Positions 42,359 through 50,031 of a DNA stretch of 64,000 bases are shown piece after piece. The first letter of the stretch is position 1. Every line of letters begins with the position of its first letter. The stretch spans positions 1 to 64,000 of the forward strand of contig JAJDTM010000013.1 of assembly GCA_022827185.1 (NCBI GenBank), given 5' to 3'. The position numbers and the translations under genes were made by a program. This DNA is from Candidatus Poribacteria bacterium. GTDB lineage: Bacteria; Poribacteria; WGA-4E; WGA-3G. The notes under the pieces were generated by a model. The model saw nothing but the letters and a program-made list of their open reading frames with translations, searched no databases and was not told the DNA's origin.

Positions 42359-42664
42359 CAGAGGTATTCAATTTTAAGAAATTATTGGATTTCACGTCTT
42401 TTTTTTAACGAGCCGGTGCGGTTAGGAAACCGAACCATAGGTGTCAATTTAGCGATTTTCGATAACATTTCCTTGCGGATCCGTGTAGATGCCGCCCCTA
42501 CGGGGCTTGGATTTGTGAATTCTACAGAGATACCATCCCTACGGGATTCAAGAGGTTTTTGAAGTCTTCAAGGTTTCCGCGTAGTATCCGGTTCGGTTAG
42601 GAAACCGAACCTACCGGGCCTGGGGTGAAAATTCGATCAAAAAATGGACAATTGAATGGCTCTG
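42359..42664. mobile_element. MITE family A, composite copy 3
   Basis: About 306 bp between CAGAGGTATTCAATTTTAAG and CAATTGAATGGCTCTG, the family-A ends. Inside are two copies of the central hairpin (42407-42437 and 42588-42613) with a foreign stretch between them that includes CATTTCCTTGCGGATCCG, the complement of the leader-element end, and two TACGG-type short repeats. The flanks do not show a clean 10-bp duplication. It looks like a recombination product or nested insertion. Confidence 0.65.
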
Positions 42665-42758
42665 TTTAGTAACGGGCAATAATGCACGTCGCATTTGGGC
42701 GAGTACGCCGCAGAATTGCCCTACTACAAACCAAGGCAGATTGAAACTTGATAAAGCA

Positions 42759-43889
42759 CTATATTTGCATTACAGTGGTATTTGTTAGATATGGGGAATC
42801 AAATTCTGTCAGGCAGTCTGCATTGCATCCGGGGACTGGAAAAAGGCGTACCGATAGCGGTTTGTTTAATTGTGTAGAGAGGGCGGCAACGTCAGTAAGA
42901 ATGGCGGCAATCTGAGTCGTAGTAGCATCGCCGGGTATAGGTATAGTATCCAACCCGGTGCCACAGACAGAAGAATAGAGGAGCAGACTGTCCAAGTTAA
43001 AATAACCTGCTTCACTGCGTTCTCCCAATCCGACATCTTCAAGTACGGGGAGCATTAATCCTGAATATCCACAGAGGGGTAGGTCAAGGGAGCGGAGGGT
43101 CCGTGTCAGACCTGCAGCGACTGTTAACGTGCCGCGCTCACCGAAGTAACCGGGCAGTTGTTGTTCCATGGCGTAAGCGATACTTTCATCACCCATTGGT
43201 GCCGGTGACACGTCTATGCCGACAAATTTTATGCCCCACTCTTGTGCCAGTGTTTCTGCAAGCGCGACAATTTTCTGTCCTTCTGCTTCCATGACGGTTT
43301 TCAGGTTTTGCAAGCCGACTTCTAAACTCGGTGCATCCGTGAAAGCGTGTTGTACAAGGTCTGCCGCTTGCCATCCGATGCCGAAGTTCGTCCTGGTGTC
43401 GTGCCAATATGCCGCTGGGAAGAAGGGGGTGTTCGGTGGGCAGTTCATCAGTGCTGCGAAACGGAGGTTTCCGTAGCCTGCATCGGTTTGATGTGCTATC
43501 TGTCGAATGATGTCTGCGGTGTTTTCAGTGATCTCCGGTATTACATTTCGAGATTGGGTCGTAAGGGTAACGGTGGCAAAGAGTGTTTCACTTTGGACGA
43601 TAACATCAGCGATGTGTGCGAGATGCGTTTTGGTGTGCCGTTTCTCCGGTAGGATTGTCCCCAGGTTAAGGAAGTCGATACCTAATGCCTGTGCATCAGA
43701 TTCTAATTTAAGGATTGCTTTTACATCTCGCGCCTCATCCCAGATTTGGGAACTGACACGCGTTGTTTGCACCTCGTAACCATTGGCTTCAAAGTGGGTT
43801 TGGCAGGCATTGTTAAATTTTGCCGCACGTTGAAGTTGGTAAGGAGAAAAAGGCAATGGGATGCCCGTCGTAATTGTTCGGATTTTCAT
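42759..43889 (-). CDS. DUF711 family protein
   Basis: A 376-residue protein of the DUF711 (UPF0210) family. It has NLGTILPEKRHTKTHLAHIADVI, a FFPAAYWHDTRTNFGIGWQAADLV segment and CGTGLDTIPIPGDATTTQIAAIL near the C-terminus, where the family has conserved Asp and His residues. The function is unknown. The ATG overlaps the accA stop (ATGA), indicating coupled translation with accA. Confidence 0.83.
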   Translation of the reverse strand: MKIRTITTGIPLPFSPYQLQRAAKFNNACQTHFEANGYEVQTTRVSSQIWDEARDVKAILKLESDAQALGIDFLNLGTILPEKRHTKTHLAHIADVIVQSETLFATVTLTTQSRNVIPEITENTADIIRQIAHQTDAGYGNLRFAALMNCPPNTPFFPAAYWHDTRTNFGIGWQAADLVQHAFTDAPSLEVGLQNLKTVMEAEGQKIVALAETLAQEWGIKFVGIDVSPAPMGDESIAYAMEQQLPGYFGERGTLTVAAGLTRTLRSLDLPLCGYSGLMLPVLEDVGLGERSEAGYFNLDSLLLYSSVCGTGLDTIPIPGDATTTQIAAILTDVAALSTQLNKPLSVRLFPVPGCNADCLTEFDSPYLTNTTVMQI

Positions 43890-44866
43890 GCCATATCTAC
43901 GGGATCTTCGCCGTAAATCCCGATGTGCCGATATCGTTCAAATCTCTGTTGGACGAGTTGTTGAGGGGTCATCTGCATCAATTCGGTGAGATGTTTACGG
44001 ACTGAACGTTTGACGGCACGTGCTGCCGCTTCGGGGTTTCTGTGCGCACCGCCGAGTGGTTCGCGGATGACTTGGTCGATGATACCCAACTTGATCAGAT
44101 CCGGGGCGGTCGGTTTATAGCCTTCGGTTGCTTCTGGTGCGTGTTCGCCTTTGTCTTTCCAGACAATACCACTACAGGCTTCAGGGGGTGCGACGCAGTA
44201 GACGGCGTACTCCATCATCAGTACGCGGTTTCCGACAGCAATTGCCAATGCGCCGCCGCTCCCGCCTTCACCGATAATAACGACGAGAAGGGGTACACGC
44301 AGTTGCATCATCTCAGCGAGATTCTCAGCGATTGCCATTGCCTGTCCGTATTCCTCGGAACGGAGATCAAAGTGTGCCCCGGGTGTATCAACAAAACAGA
44401 TAATAGGACGGTTGAACTTATTTGCCAACTGCATCAACCTTCTTGCTTTGCGATAGCCTTCGGGGTGCGTGTACCCGAAATTCATCTCCTGCCGTTCTTC
44501 AAGGTTCGTGCCTTTCTGCTGAGCGAGATAAACGAGCGGTTGCCCATCAAACCATGCGAAACCACCGATGAGTGCGCGATCGTCGCCATAGAGTTTATCA
44601 CTGTGGAGTTCGGTGGGTTCATCAAGGAGCGCGTCAATATAAACGGAGGCTTGCGGACGTTGTGCGTGGCGTGCTAATCTCACTTTGTCCCAGCGACTGA
44701 GTTTTTGGAACGTCTGCTTTGTAAGCGTATCGGCGTTCTGCTTTAGTGCATCAATCCCATCAGTGAGGTCCAACTCAGGATGTTCTTGCGCGAAGGTTTC
44801 GAGTTCCACGAGATGGTTTTCTAATTCGATGAGCGGTTTTTCAAATTCAAGTTCTGTTGCGTTCAT
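43886..44866 (-). CDS. accA: Acetyl-CoA carboxylase carboxyltransferase, alpha subunit
   Basis: A 326-residue crotonase-fold subunit that, with AccD, transfers carboxyl from biotin to acetyl-CoA. The N-terminal coiled helix (ELEKPLIELENHLVELETFA-like) and FGYTHPEGYRKARRLMQLANKFNRPII are typical; IGEGGSGGALAIAVGNRVLM and CSGIVWKD form the CoA/oxyanion site. accD is not in the window. Downstream-coupled to the DUF711 gene. Confidence 0.96.
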   Translation of the reverse strand: MNATELEFEKPLIELENHLVELETFAQEHPELDLTDGIDALKQNADTLTKQTFQKLSRWDKVRLARHAQRPQASVYIDALLDEPTELHSDKLYGDDRALIGGFAWFDGQPLVYLAQQKGTNLEERQEMNFGYTHPEGYRKARRLMQLANKFNRPIICFVDTPGAHFDLRSEEYGQAMAIAENLAEMMQLRVPLLVVIIGEGGSGGALAIAVGNRVLMMEYAVYCVAPPEACSGIVWKDKGEHAPEATEGYKPTAPDLIKLGIIDQVIREPLGGAHRNPEAAARAVKRSVRKHLTELMQMTPQQLVQQRFERYRHIGIYGEDPVDMA

Positions 44867-44927
44867 CTTTTTTGTACCCTTTGGGCAATAATAGCAAATA
44901 CTTTTAAGGTGTTCCCACCCATTTAAT

Positions 44928-44957
44928 AGTATAATCTAAACCGAACTTAAAAAGCAA
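44928..44957 (-). promoter_or_regulatory. Probable promoter of accA
   Basis: On the minus strand -35 TTGCTT (44952-44957), 18-nt spacer, -10 TATACT (44928-44933). Predicted start near 44921, a leader of about 55 nt with AAAGGG before the ATG. Confidence 0.6.
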
Positions 44958-45038
44958 GCGGCAATCCGAGGTAAAATGCCTCCTCTGTTTTTAGAAACTT
45001 TGACGTTTCGTTTCGACATTACCGTTTCCAAAGTTGAC

Positions 45039-46661
45039 TCAGCGAGTCGCTTTCCGAAGGACTATCCACGTACAGATTGCCATTCCAATAAGGATGAAGG
45101 CGAACGGTAAACCGGATACAAGCGTCGCAGCCTGCAGCGACCGCAGCCCACCGCCGAGCAAGAGCGCAATTGCAACAAACCCCTCGGCAATACACCAAAA
45201 CACACGCTGCGCTGCTGGCGTGTCCAACTTACCGCCAGCGGTGATCATGTCAACAACCAGCGAACCCGAGTCCGACGTTGTAACAAAAAAGGTGATAAGC
45301 AGGATAATACTGGTCAATGAAGTGAGCTGCGCCAACGGTAGCTCCTCAAACATTTCAAAGAGTGCAGCCGCATACGCGCCTGTTTCAACACTCTCCATCA
45401 CGCCGGTATAGCCATCGGTGAGGAATTGGTGGATGGCAGTCCCCCCGAAAGTGCTGAAGCAGAGTAGCGTAATTAGCATCGGTAGCAGTAGTACACAGAC
45501 CAGGAACTCGCGAACCGTGCGCCCCTTTGAAATACGGGCGATAAACGTGCCGACGAACGGGACCCAAGTAATCCACCATGCCATGTGAAAAGCGGACCAA
45601 TCATGGATGAAGTAAGCGTCCGTGCGTCCTACCCAGTTGCTGAGCGGCACAATTTTAACGACATAGTCCCCAAGTGCCTTAAAAAATGTGCTGAAAATCA
45701 CACCTGTCGGGCCGACGACGATAACGAATGAGAAGAGGGTTATCATAATCCAAATGTTGATTTGGCTCAGCCGTTTGATACCGACATTGATTCCGCTGAG
45801 TACAGAGGCTGTGGCGATGCCGGTAATCAACACAATTATCGCCACTTCGGTGGTATTGGTGGCGGGGATACCGAACAACTTGTTGACCCCCGCTGCCACC
45901 TGTTGTGAGCCTAGCCCGAGCGAAGGGGCGAGTCCAAACAAGGTAGCGAATACGGCGAGTGTATCAATGATATGGCCGGGCCACCCCCAGACCCGCTCTC
46001 CGAGAAGCGGATAGAAAGCTGAACGCAGTGCAAGCGGCAAGCCCCGGTTATAGGCAAAAAACGCGAGCGCAAGTCCAACGACAGCATAGCCTGCCCAGGC
46101 ATGGAGTCCCCAATGGAAAGCGACCGCTGCAAAACTCATACTTTGCGCCGCCTTGACATCCGGGTGGTTGGGATCGGGCAACAGATGCTGCGCATCATAA
46201 ACCTGCGCAGCATCATAAACCTTCGTCATGTGAAACGGTGGGGTCTGAAAATGCTGGACAGGCTCTGCTATTCCCCAATAGACAAGCCCGATAGCCAAGC
46301 CTGCTGAAAAGAGCATAGCTATCCACGTCAGCGTGGAGTAATCCGGGGATGCGTTCTGTCCCCCGAGGCGGACCTTACCAAGCGGTGAAACAATCAGGTA
46401 TAAGCAAAACAGTACCAGCAGACTACAAGTGAGAAGAAACACCCAATCTAACTGCGAGGTCATCCACACTCGGATATCCTCAAAGACAACCGTTGCTTTT
46501 TCTTGGAACACAAGTGCCACGAGGACAAAAATGATGATGGTAAGACTGGATGTCAGGAATACCGGTGCATTGATATCCAGGCCGAATATCTGGAGATTAT
46601 CTTGACCGACCTGGTGGCTCGTCTCTGTCTCCGGTTGCAATTGTTTCTCTTCTTTGTTCAT
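45039..46661 (-). CDS. BCCT-family betaine/choline/carnitine-type transporter, copy 1
   Basis: A 540-residue, 12-helix carrier. The TM4 signature is GLAIGLVYWGIAEP and the TM8 aromatic segment is HMAWWITWVPFVGTFIARISKGRTVREF. BCCT members carry quaternary ammonium osmolytes by Na+ or H+ symport or exchange. Compared with copy 2 the Gly-rich TM4 stretch has Leu-Ala instead of Val-Gly, and the TM8 start has HM for YW, so substrate or ion coupling may differ. Both carriers are 540 residues long and adjacent (75-nt gap), a tandem duplication. Confidence 0.93.
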   Translation of the reverse strand: MNKEEKQLQPETETSHQVGQDNLQIFGLDINAPVFLTSSLTIIIFVLVALVFQEKATVVFEDIRVWMTSQLDWVFLLTCSLLVLFCLYLIVSPLGKVRLGGQNASPDYSTLTWIAMLFSAGLAIGLVYWGIAEPVQHFQTPPFHMTKVYDAAQVYDAQHLLPDPNHPDVKAAQSMSFAAVAFHWGLHAWAGYAVVGLALAFFAYNRGLPLALRSAFYPLLGERVWGWPGHIIDTLAVFATLFGLAPSLGLGSQQVAAGVNKLFGIPATNTTEVAIIVLITGIATASVLSGINVGIKRLSQINIWIMITLFSFVIVVGPTGVIFSTFFKALGDYVVKIVPLSNWVGRTDAYFIHDWSAFHMAWWITWVPFVGTFIARISKGRTVREFLVCVLLLPMLITLLCFSTFGGTAIHQFLTDGYTGVMESVETGAYAAALFEMFEELPLAQLTSLTSIILLITFFVTTSDSGSLVVDMITAGGKLDTPAAQRVFWCIAEGFVAIALLLGGGLRSLQAATLVSGLPFAFILIGMAICTWIVLRKATR

Positions 46662-46736
46662 ATATCGTTGGGATTTGTATGGGCGGATAAGAATGAATGT
46701 GGTTCATATCCGCCGATCTGACACTCTCACAGCGAG

Positions 46737-48359
46737 TCACTGCGATTCACGCGATTCGCTACGTAGCCCAATCCAGACACAGACTCCCATGCCTAATAGT
46801 ACAATCGCGAAGGGGAACCCCGTCGCGAGAGAAGCAGCTTGTAATGCCTTTAGCCCTCCGCCAAGTAAAAGTGCGATAGCGACTAAACCCTCCACAGTAC
46901 ACCAGAACACGCGTTGCGGTACCGGTGCGTCAACCTTGCCACCGGCTGCGATGATGTCAATAATCAGAGAGCCGGAATCTGACGAAGTAACGAAAAAAAT
47001 GATTGTTAACGTCATAGCGACGCAGGAGAGCAGCATTGTCCACGGGAGCCCTGCAAACATTTCAAACAGGGCAATTGGGTAAGTATATGTCTCAACTTTT
47101 TCGGTTACGCGCGTGTACCCATCTGCGAGGAACTGGTGGATAGCAGTGCCACCAAATGCACTGAACCAGATCAAACATAGCAACGTCGGTAGCAGCAGGA
47201 CAAAGATTACGAATTCGCGAACCGTGCGTCCCTTTGAAATGCGAGCAATGAATGTCCCGATGAAGGGTGCCCAAGCGATCCACCATGCCCAGTAGAAGGT
47301 TGTCCAATCGTGAAGGAAGGCAGTGTCCTCGCGCCCGATCCAGTTGCTGAGCGGTACAATCTTCATCACATAGGCACCAAGTCCAGCGAACAGACTTTTG
47401 AAAATATAACCCGTTGGACCGAGGAGGATAATAGCCGCCAGCAATAAAAAGGCGAGAATTATGTTGAACTGACTGAGACGTTTGATACCGACATTAATCC
47501 CTGTCATCACTGAGATCAGCGCGATGGCAGTAATCCCTACAATGAGCAGGACCATGGTGAGATTGTTCGCGGGTATCCCAAACAGATAGTCAAGTCCGGA
47601 GGTTACCTGTTGTACCCCCAAACCGAGCGAGGTTGCGAGTCCAAAGATACCTGCGAATATGGCGAAGGTGTCAATGATGTGTCCGGGCCACCCCCATATC
47701 CGGTCCCCGAATATGGGATAGAAGGCGGATCGGATGAGGAGCGGTAACCCCCGATTGTAGGCGAAAAATGCGAGGGCAAGTCCGACAACACCGTATATCG
47801 CCCACCCTTGCAGTCCCCAATGGAAGACTGTCGTTGCTATCCCCACGGAAGCCGCGGTTTGAACCTTGGGATCCCCAGCGTCGGGGACATTTTCCGCGTT
47901 GTAGACTGTCTCTGGGTCGTAAATCGTTTCTATCCCCAGCGGCGAATAGCTGCCCCCCTGAAAGTAGGTAATCGGCTCCGACACGCCAAAGAAGAGAAGT
48001 CCAATACCCACGCCTGCGGCAAAAAGCATGGCAAGCCAAGTTAAGTAAGAATATTCAGGCTTTGCCTCTGCACCACCGAGACGGACCTTACCGAGTGGAG
48101 AAATTGCGACGACCAGACAAAAGAGAAAAACGAGGTTAGCCGTAATCATGAACAGCCAATCAAGATTTGTGGTGAGCCAGACCCGTAGACCTCCAAAGAG
48201 TTTGGTCGCACCTTCTTGGAAAATGAGAGACCCGATAATAAAGACAACAATAGCGATACTGGAAATCACGAATACAGGTGTTAAGTAAATATCTAAACCG
48301 AATAATTTTCTATATTCCCTTTCCCTCATGTGTTGCGGTTGTTTTCCTTCTTCGTTCAT
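46737..48359 (-). CDS. BCCT-family transporter, copy 2
   Basis: A 540-residue carrier with the canonical motifs GVGIGLLFFGVSEP (TM4) and FYWAWWIAWAPFIGTFIARISKGRTVREF (TM8, spanning two quoted parts of the classic motif). N- and C-terminal cytoplasmic tails are short, without the long osmosensing tail of BetP. AAGGAG lies 9 nt before the ATG. It lies between the porin gene and copy 1 on the same strand and is likely co-transcribed with both. Confidence 0.94.
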   Translation of the reverse strand: MNEEGKQPQHMREREYRKLFGLDIYLTPVFVISSIAIVVFIIGSLIFQEGATKLFGGLRVWLTTNLDWLFMITANLVFLFCLVVAISPLGKVRLGGAEAKPEYSYLTWLAMLFAAGVGIGLLFFGVSEPITYFQGGSYSPLGIETIYDPETVYNAENVPDAGDPKVQTAASVGIATTVFHWGLQGWAIYGVVGLALAFFAYNRGLPLLIRSAFYPIFGDRIWGWPGHIIDTFAIFAGIFGLATSLGLGVQQVTSGLDYLFGIPANNLTMVLLIVGITAIALISVMTGINVGIKRLSQFNIILAFLLLAAIILLGPTGYIFKSLFAGLGAYVMKIVPLSNWIGREDTAFLHDWTTFYWAWWIAWAPFIGTFIARISKGRTVREFVIFVLLLPTLLCLIWFSAFGGTAIHQFLADGYTRVTEKVETYTYPIALFEMFAGLPWTMLLSCVAMTLTIIFFVTSSDSGSLIIDIIAAGGKVDAPVPQRVFWCTVEGLVAIALLLGGGLKALQAASLATGFPFAIVLLGMGVCVWIGLRSESRESQ

Positions 48360-48401
48360 TTCAAAATTCTCCTTTTTTAATAGCAGTCAGCAGTTAGCCG
48401 T

Positions 48402-48450
48402 CGGCTTTCAGCAAAGAGGTCTTCTCATTTCCAATGGTTTTTGAAAGCCG
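48402..48450. repeat. Inverted repeat between porin and BCCT copy 2
   Basis: Arms CGGCTTTCA (48402-48410) and TGAAAGCCG (48442-48450), nine perfect pairs with a 31-nt loop, in the gap between the porin stop and the BCCT start. It may slow or process the transcript, giving different porin and carrier levels. A CAGTCAGCAG low-complexity patch adjoins it. Confidence 0.45.
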
Positions 48451-48465
48451 AGAGCAGAGAACCGA

Positions 48466-49761
48466 TTAGAAATAGTAGCCGAAGTTGAAATTAAGTCGCC
48501 AATTCAGTGCGTTATTTCCGTTAGCCCCAAAGTCGCCGGCACCCGTATAGATATTACCGTAGCCTTCTTTCTTGCCATCAGCTGTCCTGTTGCCGACAAA
48601 AGAGTTGCCGTTGGAAAGTGCAAAATCGCTATAGACATACAGATCACCGAAGACTGTCCAACTGGCACCGAGTGTCACGAGCATGCTGGGGTTGTAGTCA
48701 TCTACGGTTTTGAAGATAGTGCTCCACTCAGCATAGGGCGTGACGCTGTCGAGCCATGAGATGCTTGAGGTATCTATACCGCCATATCGTAGCGATAGTG
48801 CGGGTATTAATCCCTTTGATGCGACGGGCCAGGCGAAGTCGTAAGCCCCCATTGGAATTAACTCACCAGTTCCCCAAGGCGTGTCATCCGTGATATTATG
48901 CGCGTAATAAGAGAATTGTGAAAAGAGCGTGAAATCTGCGAAGGTGTTCTTCGCATGTGCGGAGAACGCGTAATGGTTACCACTATCATCGTTCCCGACA
49001 TTTGTCCCTTTCAGCAATCCGTATTGTAGGGATACACCGACATCTGCGATGTTCTCAAGTGCGTAGATTGCCCGGAGGTTAAATTGTAATAGTTCATCAT
49101 ACCCATTTTCACCGGCACCCCATTCAACGTTTCCCTTTGCATCGGCTTTTTCTTCCCATCTGACAACATCATAGCTGTATCGCGAACTTGCCAGACTGCC
49201 ATACTTTATCAGTTGAGGCTCACTCGTAAGGTAGCAGCCTACGTCAAGTGTCAGCTTATCAAGGGTGTCATTCCATGTGATGCCTAAGTCCATATCGTCA
49301 GCGAGTCCGACATAAAAATGCTGGTCAAAGAACCAACTCGTAGAAACGCCATAGGCGGTTGGTCCGAAGGGGACCCGCACAACACCTGCTTTAAGTGTAC
49401 CGAGGTCACCGAGATTATAGCCTAACCATGCGGTGTGTATCATGCTGTAGCCATCATACCACCGGTATTCAAGTCGACTGATGATGTTGTTATAGTCAAG
49501 GTCAGCATTGAGGCGGAAGATTTCGAGGTCAACATCCCCGATATTTTCGCCTCGGGGATGCGGGTTATCGTCGTCGCCGTAGGTGCCGTAGGCGTAGTTT
49601 ACGCGCATCGCCCCACCGATCTTAATCGGACTTTTCTTGGGTTCTACGGCTTCAACTGCTTCCGCTGTTTCTTCGGTTGTATCAGCCGCCATCGCGAACG
49701 GAGAAACGATTAGCAAAAATGCGATGCCAAAACTGAATATGAAACTTATCTGTTTATACAC
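48466..49761 (-). CDS. Outer-membrane porin-like beta-barrel protein
   Basis: A 431-residue exported protein: signal peptide to about residue 25 (SPFAMAADT), a Glu/Ala-rich linker, then a barrel with alternating strands (IFRLNADLDYNNIISRLEYRW; GTLKAGVVRVPFGPTAYG; LFSQFSYYAHN) ending in FNFGYYF, a C-terminal Phe with the OMP assembly signature. It resembles phosphate-selective/OprP-type porins in outline, with unknown selectivity. Start is GTG with AGGAGG 8 nt upstream. Position upstream of the two BCCT carriers suggests the outer-membrane step for their substrates. Confidence 0.85.
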   Translation of the reverse strand: MYKQISFIFSFGIAFLLIVSPFAMAADTTEETAEAVEAVEPKKSPIKIGGAMRVNYAYGTYGDDDNPHPRGENIGDVDLEIFRLNADLDYNNIISRLEYRWYDGYSMIHTAWLGYNLGDLGTLKAGVVRVPFGPTAYGVSTSWFFDQHFYVGLADDMDLGITWNDTLDKLTLDVGCYLTSEPQLIKYGSLASSRYSYDVVRWEEKADAKGNVEWGAGENGYDELLQFNLRAIYALENIADVGVSLQYGLLKGTNVGNDDSGNHYAFSAHAKNTFADFTLFSQFSYYAHNITDDTPWGTGELIPMGAYDFAWPVASKGLIPALSLRYGGIDTSSISWLDSVTPYAEWSTIFKTVDDYNPSMLVTLGASWTVFGDLYVYSDFALSNGNSFVGNRTADGKKEGYGNIYTGAGDFGANGNNALNWRLNFNFGYYF

Positions 49762-49982
49762 CAGCTCTTCCTCCTTAGGTAAGTAATAATGTGAATTAAA
49801 GTATTAAGAAACAAAAGATTTTGCGGTGAAAAGATCGTTCACGTTTAACCTATCGGAGACTCACAATTAAATCAATGAAAATATGTAATGCTGCAATCAA
49901 TAGTTGTCATCCGAGCAAAACAGTAGTTAAATTCTAAAAACTATATAAAGACATCCGTAGAAAATATAGAGACATCCGTAGA
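49762..49982. other. Leader and promoter region of the porin gene
   Basis: No gene. The region is AT-rich and should hold the porin promoter, but no clear hexamer pair stood out. Near 49938-49986 a short tandem duplication repeats AGACATCCGTAGAAAATA, just before the terminator of the next gene. Confidence 0.45.
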
Positions 49983-50023
49983 AAATAAAAAACTCGCCCA
50001 CAGGCAACTTGTGGGCGAGTTTG
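49983..50023 (-). terminator. Rho-independent terminator of the DUF3352 gene
   Basis: On the minus strand, 9 nt after the stop: 13-bp stem AAACTCGCCCACA / TGTGGGCGAGTTT with a 6-nt loop and a TTTATTTTC tail. It separates this gene from the porin gene. Confidence 0.92.
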
Positions 50024-50031
50024 AAATCCAT

